Shown: positions 54,300-63,617 of the stretch, piece by piece
How positions within the stretch are numbered: the stretch's first letter is position 1
Layout of the letters: every line of letters starts with the position of its first letter
Source: Leptotrichia trevisanii DSM 22070
GTDB taxonomy: Bacteria > Fusobacteriota > Fusobacteriia > Fusobacteriales > Leptotrichiaceae
Assembly: GCF_000482505.1 (NCBI RefSeq)
Contig: NZ_AXVL01000010.1
Span: 53,187-117,186 of the forward strand
DNA length: 64,000 bases
Reading direction: 5' to 3'
The notes under the pieces: model-generated
The model's database searches: none
Told to the model about the DNA's origin: nothing
Seen by the model: the letters and a program-made list of their open reading frames with translations, nothing else
Position numbers and translations under genes: made by a program

Positions 54300-55853
54300 A
54301 TGGGAGAAAGAAGTAGAAATGAGAAAAATTTTGTTGCAGATAGAATGTTAAAAATATATGGGATTTCAGATGAAGAAAAAGGTTTGTTCTATTTACAAGT
54401 CGATTGGCTTTTAGAAAATGCTGTTTATCCTTCAGAAAGTGGTTATGCTGAGAATCTTAGCGATTTATGGAATGTATATATGCCGAGTTATCATTTTGAT
54501 AAAATAGTGCTTGAGTATTCTAAAAAATATCACCCTGTATTAAGATATGTACATGATGGAGAAATACAAAAATTCAATTCGGTTAAATATATGCAGGACA
54601 CTGCAGTAAAGAATTATATTAAAACTCGAATATCACAGGGAATAACTAACAGAATGGTTCTAGTAAAAGAATGTTTTGAAATATTTAAGGACATAAGCGA
54701 TAGAACAAAGCTTTATGATGTGATTAATAAGTGTTTAGAGATATATTTTGTAAATGGTGAGTTAGAACAGCAATCAATATCTTTTCTTAAAAGATTTCAG
54801 GATAGTGATATTCAACCATATTCCGAAATTGTAGAGAGATTATCAGATATTAACGAACAAAAAAAAATGGCTTTATCAGCTAGAAAAAATCTGTTTAATA
54901 GTCTAAATATTACAAAAATTACAGAAACAGAATATATGGCTCTGATAGATATTTTACTCTGTAAATTGGCGATAACTGATACTGAAAAGAGATTCTCAGA
55001 TGTTTTGGAGAATACATGGAATGAAACTTTTGAAGGCGTGCCGTATTCAGATAAAGTTTATTCTTTTATTGAAAAAAATGAAAAACCATATATGAGTGCT
55101 GCATGTTTTAGTATAAAAAACATAAAAGATGGTAAGGTCGTGCGTCAGTTGTACAAGGATGCAGTCATATTAATAGCAGCAATAGAGAATACTGAAAAAG
55201 GTAATTTTAAATTCGGATTAAGAGAAGTAAATGATGTGTGGAAAAGAGAGGGTATGAAATTTGCCAATGGATATTTTTTTGATGATGAATTTGAAAGGAT
55301 GAAGGATGGACTGGAATCTCCTATATTATTGAACAATAAAAATATAGTTGAAGAATTTCATAGAGTGTTACTTGAAAAAATCGAAACAGCAGATTTTTCA
55401 AGTCGAAATTCTGGAGGAAAAAAATATCATTCATCAGAAATGGAACACGTCGCATTAAATGAAAAAGAAAGACAGATAGATGAATTACAAGAAAAAATAG
55501 TTGAACTAGAGGAGAGGGTTGAAATTACTGAAAAGGAAGTGCTTTCTCAATTTATTTCTTTGCTTGATAGCAAAAAATATGATCATGTTTTGGGGAAACT
55601 TTATAGAATAGCATATTCGAATGATGAAATGAAAACAGAAGATATAAAACGTATCCTTAAAAACTTATTTGAAATAATGAATATTAGTGGAATTGATATT
55701 GTTGGAGAAATAGATACGGAAGCTAATGATGTGGATTTAAAAAAGGGTAAATACAGATTGGATAAAGAAGTATCTGGAAAAGCAGAAATAAGGTATCCAG
55801 GATATAGAGTAGGAAATTCTGTGATATTACATCCATTAGCTGAGGAGGTGTAA
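54300..55853 (+). CDS. Large helical protein with C-terminal GrpE-like domain (operon gene 2)
   Basis: 517 residues. Residues 1-~370 are unrecognised and mostly helical. From ~380 a coiled coil (EKERQIDELQEKIVELEERVEITEKEV) leads into a helical bundle and a small beta domain ending RYPGYRVGNSVILHPLAEEV. This reproduces the GrpE C-terminus ('RPGYr.gdrVlRpA.V.V'). GrpE opens the nucleotide cleft of Hsp70, and the next gene, two bases on, encodes an Hsp70. The fusion suggests an exchange factor with its own targeting or sensor module. Ribosome site TTGGAGGAGG. Confidence 0.7.
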   Translation: MGERSRNEKNFVADRMLKIYGISDEEKGLFYLQVDWLLENAVYPSESGYAENLSDLWNVYMPSYHFDKIVLEYSKKYHPVLRYVHDGEIQKFNSVKYMQDTAVKNYIKTRISQGITNRMVLVKECFEIFKDISDRTKLYDVINKCLEIYFVNGELEQQSISFLKRFQDSDIQPYSEIVERLSDINEQKKMALSARKNLFNSLNITKITETEYMALIDILLCKLAITDTEKRFSDVLENTWNETFEGVPYSDKVYSFIEKNEKPYMSAACFSIKNIKDGKVVRQLYKDAVILIAAIENTEKGNFKFGLREVNDVWKREGMKFANGYFFDDEFERMKDGLESPILLNNKNIVEEFHRVLLEKIETADFSSRNSGGKKYHSSEMEHVALNEKERQIDELQEKIVELEERVEITEKEVLSQFISLLDSKKYDHVLGKLYRIAYSNDEMKTEDIKRILKNLFEIMNISGIDIVGEIDTEANDVDLKKGKYRLDKEVSGKAEIRYPGYRVGNSVILHPLAEEV

Positions 55854-55855
55854 CT

Positions 55856-57574
55856 ATGGCAGGAAGAAAGGCGTTTTATGGTATTGATTTGGGTACAACC
55901 CATACTGTTGTTGTAAAAGCAACAAAAGAAGGAGGAGAATGGAAATATGTAAAACTTAAATTAGTTAATATGCCCATAAGTGAGTTAGATGATATTAAAG
56001 AAACTGAACTACTACCGTCAGCAGTTTATTTTGCTAAAGATGGAAGGATAATAGTAGGTGAATATGCAAAGGAAGCAATTCATTTTGATCCAGAAAGAGT
56101 TTACATTAATGCAAAAATAGATTTAGGAGGTAGTTTAAGAAAGGATCAATACAATGAACATACTCCACAAGAGGTGTCTAAAGAAATATTAAAGGTTTGC
56201 TTTGCAAAAATTGTAGAAGATGGAGGATCAAACGCAAGTGTTAGAATATCTGTTCCGGCTGCATTTAGTCAGGATAAACGTAGCGATACTGAAAACGCAG
56301 CAAAACAAGCACTTTTTGAATTAGGTTATAAAGATTTGAAATTGGTGAGAACAACGGAGGAACCTTTTGCAGCACTTGTTAATCTTGTTGTAAACGAAAA
56401 TCAATTTATTAATATGGTTCAAAGCAATAAAAATACTATTATGCTAATTGATATTGGTGGAGGAACTATGGACATAATTATTAGTGATATTTCACAAGAT
56501 AAAGCTAATAATGTTTTAAAAGCTAGTACTCCATATGAGCCAGCTAAACATGATGAATTCGCAGGGGCAAAATTTGATTATGAGATGATGAAGAAATTTA
56601 TGGCTGATTTTCTGAACCACTATGAATTATATGAACATGAAGTTCCAGAACAAGATTTAATAATACTAGAAAAAAGAATGCTTCTTATTACGGAAGATGC
56701 AAAGAAATTTTTGTGCAATAAAGAGAATGCGTCAAGAACATACGAGTTTACATGTGATTTTGAGGGATTGAGAATAGATTTATCCCAAAAAGAGCCATTT
56801 AAAATTTCGATTTCAAAGAAACAGATGGATATTGCGTTAGACGGATTACTTAACAGTAAGGAAGAATATGGAACAAATCAGTCGATTAAAAGAATTATAA
56901 GAAAAACCTTATCAGATAATGGTTTATCTCCTAAGGATATTGACTGTATTTATTTGACGGGTGGAATGGCAAATTATGATCAGATTTCCAATACGATTAA
57001 ATCTGTAATACAAAAACCAGTAATTGTGGCAAAAGAACCACTATATTGTACTGCAATAGGTGTAGCACTCTCTTTGGTAATTCAGACTCCAGAAGGTACT
57101 GCTGAAATATCTAAGGCATTGCAGAAGAAAATGAGTACAAGAAATAATGACGAGGAAACTGAAATAATAACAAGAGAATTTGAAACAGAAAAACAGGAAG
57201 AGATTATAAGCGGAGCAAACATTGATATATCAGAAACAAAAAGAATGGGGATGTCTTATTATATCGATGTAGAGGATAAAATGCCAGTTGAGATAATTTC
57301 AAAAGATGAAAGCTATCCTTGTTTGCTAAAAAACTCAAATGTAAAATTAAAGACATCATCACAAAGTCGAATGAATTTAGTGTTATATGAAGGTCGTAGC
57401 GTTTATGATTGTGGAATGCGTTTGCTAAGAAAAAAGACAGTAGAATTCAGCGAGATGGTAAATATCGGAACAACTATAGATATTTCATATAAAATAGATG
57501 CAAATAAGCTTATTACAATTTATGCGTCTGTAGATGGTGAGGCACCATTCGAGTTTAATACAGAGGAGGATTGA
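55856..57574 (+). CDS. Divergent Hsp70 family protein (operon gene 3)
   Basis: 572 residues. ATPase motifs: phosphate-1 GIDLGTTHT (9-17), phosphate-2 MLIDIGGGTMDIII, the altered EEPFAALVNLV (EPTAAAL in DnaK), and adenosine motif IYLTGGMANYDQI. The C-terminal ~170 residues form a reduced substrate-like beta domain with no long lid. It is clearly different from the Hsp70 at 17667. GAGGAGGTG lies before the ATG. Its genetic coupling to a GrpE fusion and an NTPase suggests a sensory switch and not general folding. Confidence 0.88.
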   Translation: MAGRKAFYGIDLGTTHTVVVKATKEGGEWKYVKLKLVNMPISELDDIKETELLPSAVYFAKDGRIIVGEYAKEAIHFDPERVYINAKIDLGGSLRKDQYNEHTPQEVSKEILKVCFAKIVEDGGSNASVRISVPAAFSQDKRSDTENAAKQALFELGYKDLKLVRTTEEPFAALVNLVVNENQFINMVQSNKNTIMLIDIGGGTMDIIISDISQDKANNVLKASTPYEPAKHDEFAGAKFDYEMMKKFMADFLNHYELYEHEVPEQDLIILEKRMLLITEDAKKFLCNKENASRTYEFTCDFEGLRIDLSQKEPFKISISKKQMDIALDGLLNSKEEYGTNQSIKRIIRKTLSDNGLSPKDIDCIYLTGGMANYDQISNTIKSVIQKPVIVAKEPLYCTAIGVALSLVIQTPEGTAEISKALQKKMSTRNNDEETEIITREFETEKQEEIISGANIDISETKRMGMSYYIDVEDKMPVEIISKDESYPCLLKNSNVKLKTSSQSRMNLVLYEGRSVYDCGMRLLRKKTVEFSEMVNIGTTIDISYKIDANKLITIYASVDGEAPFEFNTEED

Positions 57575-57576
57575 TG

Positions 57577-59313
57577 ATGGCAATAAGAATAAGTCAATTG
57601 CCTTTTAAGGATCAATTGAAATTTGGTCTATTAAGTAAAGCGGATCAAGTGGATATACTTAATTGTAAAACACCAGCGGAAGCATCTGCAATGCTGGAAA
57701 ATAAAAAAGAGACAGTTCATTTAAATATGGGAACATATGAGCCCAAACTTCAAGTTTCTGGCTCATCTGTAAAATATAGAACAAAGAATTTGTTTACTGA
57801 GATATTTGATGAAAAAGATGTGCAAGACTTTATGATGTTAGTAGAAATGTCTTCGTCTTTGGAGGATGAAGTTATTTTAGGTGAGTTGAAACGTAAAATG
57901 ACTGTTATGTCTAAAAAAGGAAAACAGCCACTTCAATGCTTTGTATATGCAACAAAAAATAATGAAAAAAGTTTTTATAACAATGAAAAAAAAGTTGCAA
58001 TTTGGGCACAGGCAATAGCTGATGCTGTTAATGGTAACCAAGAGTATATTCTTAGCATGAACCATATGTTAGTCAATTGGAATATGTGGAAATATCAGAT
58101 TGTTTTGCTAATATCAGCGTGTGCACATATTAGACAGAATGAAAAATTAGATGAAGTTATTAGAGATTTGTATATTGACTATGATGATGACAAGGTAAGA
58201 TTTACTGTAATGAAACGTTTGCTTTATGGCTCAAATTCTGAAAACTATCAGAGTGCATTTTCGATGTTAAAAAAATCAGATTTTATAGGTTCAGATACAG
58301 ATAGAAAGTATTTTAATGCGGTTAAGAAAAAGGTGGAAAATGCACCAGAGAAAGAACGTAGAAAATTGTATGAGGCCTTTAGGGGGATACAAGGTTTTAA
58401 TGGAGCAAAGAGAAAGAGGATAGAAAGATTATTTATAGAAAAAGAGGATAATGGAATAGCAAAAAGAATAAATGAATCTACTCCAGAACAAAAAGATTCT
58501 ATTTTGAAGGAAGTACATAGTAAAATTTATGGTTCTCAGAAAGATTACCGTGAAATTTCTCTTCAATCAAAGGATATAAAACTGTATAGACTAGAGATAC
58601 AAAATATGTTTATGAAAAAACTAGGAAATACAAGTGTAAGTTTAGAAGATATTAAAATATATGGACTAGCAATAGGAAATCTTGATTCAAATGGTAGTGC
58701 AATTCCGTTTCTTATAGAACGGATGTCAATGTGTTCAGATGAAACTCAAAAACTTATGTATGCTTATGTGCTTGCGATTATATCAGATGAACATATCGAT
58801 ATGTTTATCAATAAAGTATTGAAGTATGATGGAAATAGTGTACATTCAATATTAAGTTCAGTTAGAAACCTAAACCGGACAGGAAAAAATCAAATTGTAA
58901 GAAAGTATTTGTACGAAAACTGTATTAAAATAAAAGATAAATATGGTATTGTATCAAATGAACTTAAAACATGTTTAAGAAATATAGGAGAATTTATTCA
59001 AGTCGGTCATACAGTAGCGATATATGATGTGAAGTTTGATCAATTGCTTTTTGACTTCCTTGGATATGACAAGATGACTGAGACATTTGAAAAAACAAAA
59101 TGTACGGCTAGGAATACATCACTTGTTCTTCAAATATTGGAAAGTGTTATGGATAAGAATAATTACGAAAGGCGATATATGAAGTTCATGTGGAACCTAT
59201 TCGTTGAATTTAAAAACACCAATATGGATTTGTCAAATAGAATTGATAATGTGGTAAGTCGCTTGACGGGACAAGGAATACCGTTAATGCAGGAGGGAAA
59301 CTTGCATGGATAG
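57577..59313 (+). CDS. All-helical protein of unknown function (operon gene 4)
   Basis: 578 residues. The Hsp70 stop overlaps the alternative start at 57574; I prefer ATG 57577, seven bases after GAGGAGG. The N-terminus (RISQLPFKDQLKFGLLSKADQVDILNCKTPAEASAMLE) is followed by many amphipathic helices suggestive of HEAT-like repeats (for example SAIPFLIERMSMCSDETQKLMYAYVLAIISD). No enzymatic motif is seen. It may be a scaffold or client adaptor for the Hsp70 and the NTPase. Its end overlaps the next gene by eight bases. Confidence 0.6.
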   Translation: MAIRISQLPFKDQLKFGLLSKADQVDILNCKTPAEASAMLENKKETVHLNMGTYEPKLQVSGSSVKYRTKNLFTEIFDEKDVQDFMMLVEMSSSLEDEVILGELKRKMTVMSKKGKQPLQCFVYATKNNEKSFYNNEKKVAIWAQAIADAVNGNQEYILSMNHMLVNWNMWKYQIVLLISACAHIRQNEKLDEVIRDLYIDYDDDKVRFTVMKRLLYGSNSENYQSAFSMLKKSDFIGSDTDRKYFNAVKKKVENAPEKERRKLYEAFRGIQGFNGAKRKRIERLFIEKEDNGIAKRINESTPEQKDSILKEVHSKIYGSQKDYREISLQSKDIKLYRLEIQNMFMKKLGNTSVSLEDIKIYGLAIGNLDSNGSAIPFLIERMSMCSDETQKLMYAYVLAIISDEHIDMFINKVLKYDGNSVHSILSSVRNLNRTGKNQIVRKYLYENCIKIKDKYGIVSNELKTCLRNIGEFIQVGHTVAIYDVKFDQLLFDFLGYDKMTETFEKTKCTARNTSLVLQILESVMDKNNYERRYMKFMWNLFVEFKNTNMDLSNRIDNVVSRLTGQGIPLMQEGNLHG

Positions 59314-61831
59314 AATTACAAAGGAATTGGATGATTTGATTATCCAATATGATTTTGAAGATAGAAATACGGATGTTGCTTGTTATAACAAAATTAAAAT
59401 GGATTATTATCTTATACTCACTATAGCTGTGACATGGGATATAAAATATTTATCAATGAGTGAGGATAAGATTAATACGGTTATTACGTGTTTACAAAGA
59501 CCTGAAACTGGGAAATTAATTAAGATACTAAATGCTGGATTGGGATTAAATAAAAATATTGTAGATATTTTCAATTTATATAAAGAAGGTAGAAACCTCA
59601 GATTTGGTCATACAACATTTGATAAATACGAGGCAAACAATTTAAATTCTGAATGTAATCATTGTTATAGTGAATTGATGAAAATCGGTGCTATAGATGA
59701 TTTTTGTAGTGAAGTGGTACGCAAATTATATCAGGAAGAGAATGATTTCTTTTATATAGCTAGTATGAAACAGAATGGTGAAATGTTGGTAAAACAGTTT
59801 GGTAATAAAAATGGAATTATGAAAATTTCAGAACTGCAAATGAAATCAAGAATGATTAATAAACAAAATGATATAAGAGAAGGTGATTTGTTTATTATGA
59901 TTGATGATACTTTTATTAAGGTGTCACCATTTATTACATATAGCGATAAGGAACAGTTATTTCTAATGTTAATGGATATAGAAACATCACCACTTGCTTT
60001 TAAAATGGCATATGTGTATAGAACTAAATATGCTAGTGATTCGGTAAAATATCTTGATGAATTTCCTAAAGAATTGATAAGTTATTTTCCTAAAGAAAAT
60101 AGAAAGATTGGAAAAAATGGAATCACGTTAAATAGGTTTTCACAATATGAATTGTTTGAGCAGGATTATTATCCTTCGATTCATGAGTCGGTTCAGAAAC
60201 AACTGGATGATTTTATTGTTGGGAATATGGCATATGGAGCAGTTAGAGGTGTTGGAGGTGTTGGTAAAACTAGTGCTGTATTCATGTGGATGAATAGAGT
60301 TCTTAATAATGAAGATGGCATATTAGATAGAATTAGGGAACGTTTTGAACTTAAGAGAATTATTTTTTTATCTGCTAAAACAAAAATTTATTCAAGAAGT
60401 ATAAATGCAGAAAATTACAGCAATTTTAATGATATTAAAAGTGATGTAAGCAATTATGATGAAATTGTGAGTTGCATTTATGCAGCTTTTCATTCACAAG
60501 AAAAGGAAGGGCTGCCTTTTGAGGAAAAGGAAGAGTATATCAAGAACTATTCTAATCAAGCACATGCGATATTGGTCATTATAGATGATTATGAGAGTTT
60601 GCCAACAAAATCCAGAGAAAAAATTCAAAAATTAAAAGATTCGTTAAATCCGAATTTGATTAAGTTTTTGATAACTACAAGATTTACATCAAAAGAGTCA
60701 AAGGATATCATAGTTGAACAATTAAATGAAATGGAATGCACTGAAATGACAAATTATATTTTTGGAGATGAAAAATGGAATGGAGAAATATCTGCTACAG
60801 AAATGCATAATCTAACTAATGGTTTGCCATTGTTAATTTGGTATGCGAAAGCATACTATCAAATAGGTCAGCTATCAAGTAAAAAACTAAAGTTTTCAGG
60901 TCCAGCAGAAGGACTGGGAGGATATCTGTATGATAATTTTGTACAATGTTTTGAAGATGAGTTTACAAAGAATTTTTTGATGATGGCAACTAGATATTAT
61001 GAAATACATAATGTTTTACAAATATCAAAGAAAACTGCTGTTTTCTTGTCTATGAAGGAACCAAAGGAATATAAGGCAGAGAATGAAGAATTTTATTTTC
61101 AAGAGTTGTCGGATTTGAAACTTATAAGGGTAAACCAAAGCACCAATGCTATCGATTACTCACCATTAATGACTTATATGGATAAAGCATCTAAAAAGCA
61201 AGAACCACAAAATCAATATCAAGAAGACAACTTAAAAGTACTAGAACATTTAGACGAGGAAAAATATAAAGATATCAGAGCAATAATAAAGTCAGTAGAA
61301 TATTTAGAAAATGAAACTAAAAGTAGGATTCTGTTTAGGATTGTTGAATTTTCACATTTTGATGAAGATATAAAAATACTTGCCCTGAATAGGTTATTTG
61401 ATTTATCATCAGAAAAGATTAATCTCTATAAGAATAATATTACGGATTTTCAGAGCAACACAGAGTTGATTAAATCAATGTTTGAATATTTGCTAGAGTG
61501 CAATGAAGATTTGTCAGAAAATTATGAAATGATTAGAGATTTTATTTACTCTATTTCGGTTCGCTTTGATAATGAGGATGTTAAGGAGCATATTGTTGTA
61601 AAAGCCCTATCATTAATTAATAAAGTTTTAGAGATGACATTAAATGCTAGGGAATCTGATACAATTACAAATCCAGAATTGATTAAACGTGCAAGTCTTT
61701 TACGAGAAATGGCAGAAAAATTCATAAGAAAGATTCAATTAACAAATGAAGTAAAGAATGTGATAGAACAAATTAATGTTGTAATTGATGATATATCAGT
61801 ATATTGCTCGATAGATTCTTTGAGTATATAA
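59306..61831 (+). CDS. NB-ARC-like STAND NTPase (operon gene 5)
   Basis: 841 residues. The central NTPase has Walker A GVGGVGKT (315-322), Walker B VIIDD (D427, D428), the LITTR sensor (R459) and a GLPLL motif (G506), the hallmark set of NB-ARC/STAND ATPases. STAND proteins sense a trigger, oligomerise and activate an effector. The N-terminal ~300 residues are helical and include EGRNLRFGH (R96, H102), which resembles the R-N-x(4)-H motif of HEPN RNases. The C-terminal ~300 residues are helical repeats, the usual sensor position. Last gene of the operon. Confidence 0.8.
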   Translation: MDRITKELDDLIIQYDFEDRNTDVACYNKIKMDYYLILTIAVTWDIKYLSMSEDKINTVITCLQRPETGKLIKILNAGLGLNKNIVDIFNLYKEGRNLRFGHTTFDKYEANNLNSECNHCYSELMKIGAIDDFCSEVVRKLYQEENDFFYIASMKQNGEMLVKQFGNKNGIMKISELQMKSRMINKQNDIREGDLFIMIDDTFIKVSPFITYSDKEQLFLMLMDIETSPLAFKMAYVYRTKYASDSVKYLDEFPKELISYFPKENRKIGKNGITLNRFSQYELFEQDYYPSIHESVQKQLDDFIVGNMAYGAVRGVGGVGKTSAVFMWMNRVLNNEDGILDRIRERFELKRIIFLSAKTKIYSRSINAENYSNFNDIKSDVSNYDEIVSCIYAAFHSQEKEGLPFEEKEEYIKNYSNQAHAILVIIDDYESLPTKSREKIQKLKDSLNPNLIKFLITTRFTSKESKDIIVEQLNEMECTEMTNYIFGDEKWNGEISATEMHNLTNGLPLLIWYAKAYYQIGQLSSKKLKFSGPAEGLGGYLYDNFVQCFEDEFTKNFLMMATRYYEIHNVLQISKKTAVFLSMKEPKEYKAENEEFYFQELSDLKLIRVNQSTNAIDYSPLMTYMDKASKKQEPQNQYQEDNLKVLEHLDEEKYKDIRAIIKSVEYLENETKSRILFRIVEFSHFDEDIKILALNRLFDLSSEKINLYKNNITDFQSNTELIKSMFEYLLECNEDLSENYEMIRDFIYSISVRFDNEDVKEHIVVKALSLINKVLEMTLNARESDTITNPELIKRASLLREMAEKFIRKIQLTNEVKNVIEQINVVIDDISVYCSIDSLSI

Positions 61832-62018
61832 TAAGTTAAAAGAATTCAGTCACAATTTTGACAGAAGTCTTCGGTATTTTATAAAGAGTATAGTTTCAAT
61901 CTCTTTCATGAGAAATCTTTAAATATTTGGGACTGATTATTTCTACGTTAGCAATGAATGAGAAGAAGTAATTGAATATTTCTTATTGTGTGTGATTAAA
62001 AACATAAATATCATTATA

Positions 62019-62085
62019 GGAAAGTGATTCTATTTTTTTGAGACGTGAATAAAGCTTTGATTGGTAGGATTACTTTCCCTTTTTT
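62019..62085 (+). terminator. Probable terminator of the Hsp70-STAND operon
   Basis: GGAAAGTGATTCTA (62019-62032) pairs with TAGGATTACTTTCC (62065-62078) at 12 of 14 positions plus G-U, followed by CTTTTTT. The 190 bases before it show no gene. Confidence 0.6.
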
Positions 62086-62182
62086 GTTAATTGTACACTT
62101 ATCTGTTCTGCTTTGTCTATTAAATATGCTGGAAAATAGTTTGTTATTTGTGTTTATATATTGGATATTTCTTGCTTATTTA

Positions 62183-62317
62183 GATGAAAAGTTTTTATTG
62201 ACATAAGAGCAAATAAAGAGAATAGAAGACTGGATGAATAGTTAGCCAAGAAAACTTTTTAATGGGAAAAGCTCAAAAGAAATGTATGATATTGAACTGA
62301 AACTATACATTTCATAA
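62183..62317 (+). pseudogene. Decayed transposase end (IS30-like)
   Basis: A frame with two stops reads DEKFLLT, then EQIKRIEDWMNS, then PRKLFNGKSSKEMYDIE. This resembles the C-terminus of IS30-family transposases ('...ve.wlN.RPRK.Lg.ktP.evf'). It is too broken to function. Confidence 0.5.
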
Positions 62318-62348
62318 TATTTTCATAAAAAGTGACATTTACTATTGC

Positions 62349-63584
62349 CACGACAAACGAAAGAGGTATAATATTATTGACATATCTTTAGGAAAGAAGC
62401 TGGTAAAAATGTCGGAAAATACTCAAAATCTGAAAGAATTGCTGATATATATTACTAAAATAGAGGATAAGCAACAAATTTCTAAAATAAAGCATAAATT
62501 GAATGATATTGTTGTAATTAATCTTTTTGCTATACTTGAAAATATTGAATACTGGGAAGAGATTGAAGAATTTGGAAAGATGTATTTCAAGGCATTAAAA
62601 AGATATCTAGAACTGCTGAACGGCATACCTTCGCATGATACGATTCAAAGAGTTATGGCTACAATAGAGCCTGAAGTGACAGAAGTTCTCTTGAGAAAAT
62701 GGATGGAGCTAAAAATTTCCGGGGAAGATAAAAAAATAAGAAAAATACTGAATATTAACGGGAAATTTTTAAATGGGATGAAAAATAAAAATAATAGTCC
62801 ATTAGACATAGTATCTGCGTATTCCAAAGAAGATGGTATTTGTTATTCACAAGTGGCGGGTGAAGGAAAAGGGAATGAAATAGAAGCAATACTAAGGCTA
62901 CTTGATAAAATCTCAGTAAAGGAGTGCATAGTTACAATAGATGCGATAGGAACCCAGAAAGAAATCATATAGAAAGAAGAAGGGATATTTTCTGTCTTCA
63001 GGTAAAAAGAAACCAGAAGGCTTTAAAAGAAGATATAGAAGATTACTTTGCTGACAAGGGATTCAGAAAAAAATTAAAGGGTCAAAGGAATTACAGTAAA
63101 AAAACAGAAAAGCAAAGAGGACGGCTGGAAACGAGGGAATATTACTACTATACTGAAGAAATAGAATGGTTTATTAAAAGAAATAAGGAATGGAAAGAAG
63201 TAAACGGGATAGGTGCATTAATTTTAACAATAGAAGAAAATGGAAAAAAGCAGGAACAGAAAAGGTATTACATAACGAATATAGCAGGAGGACATTGGGC
63301 AATAGAAAGTTATCATTGGATATTGGATGTAACATTTAGAGAAGCTGTAAATAAGACATTAAACAAAAATGCGGCTAGAAACTTAAATATTCTAAGAAAA
63401 TTGTCAATATCAATACTGGAAGAGCTACCATTTAGAAAGAAATTTAGCAGAAGAATAAGAAGATATATTATATCGCTAGATGTAAGGAGATATTTAAAAT
63501 TATTTTTTGATATATAGAAATGTTAGTGTAAAAAAATTGGTTAAATACAAAGAAATGGTTTAAAATATTCATGCGTTTGTCGTG
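62349..63584 (+). mobile_element. ISAs1-family insertion sequence with 9-bp target duplication
   Basis: The 1,236-bp element has 11-bp perfect terminal inverted repeats, CACGACAAACG (62349-62359) and CGTTTGTCGTG (63574-63584). It is flanked by the direct repeat TACTATTGC (62340-62348 and 63585-63593), a clear target-site duplication. It contains one transposase gene, now frameshifted. The intact ends and duplication indicate a fairly recent insertion. Confidence 0.85.
62409..63517 (+). pseudogene. ISAs1-family transposase, frameshifted
   Basis: The first part (62409-62972) has the ISAs1 N-terminus (LNDIVVINLFAILENIEYWEEIEEF) and the first catalytic Asp region TIDAIGTQKEI. The frame then breaks near 62965-62972, and the protein continues in another frame to 63517 (IERRRDIFCLQVKRNQKALKEDI..., RYYITNIAGGHWAIESYHWILDVTFREA, NAARNLNILRKLSISIL). 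The DDE core would be complete if the frame were restored. No slippery A-run lies at the break, so it is a mutation and not programmed frameshifting. Confidence 0.85.
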
Positions 63585-63617
63585 TACTATTGCTAGGGCA
63601 ATCGCATGTTAAAATTT

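Noticed and set aside
62924..63100. Programmed frameshift in the ISAs1 transposase
   Set aside because: No slippery heptamer or A-run at the break, and ISAs1 transposases are normally a single frame, so a mutation is more likely.
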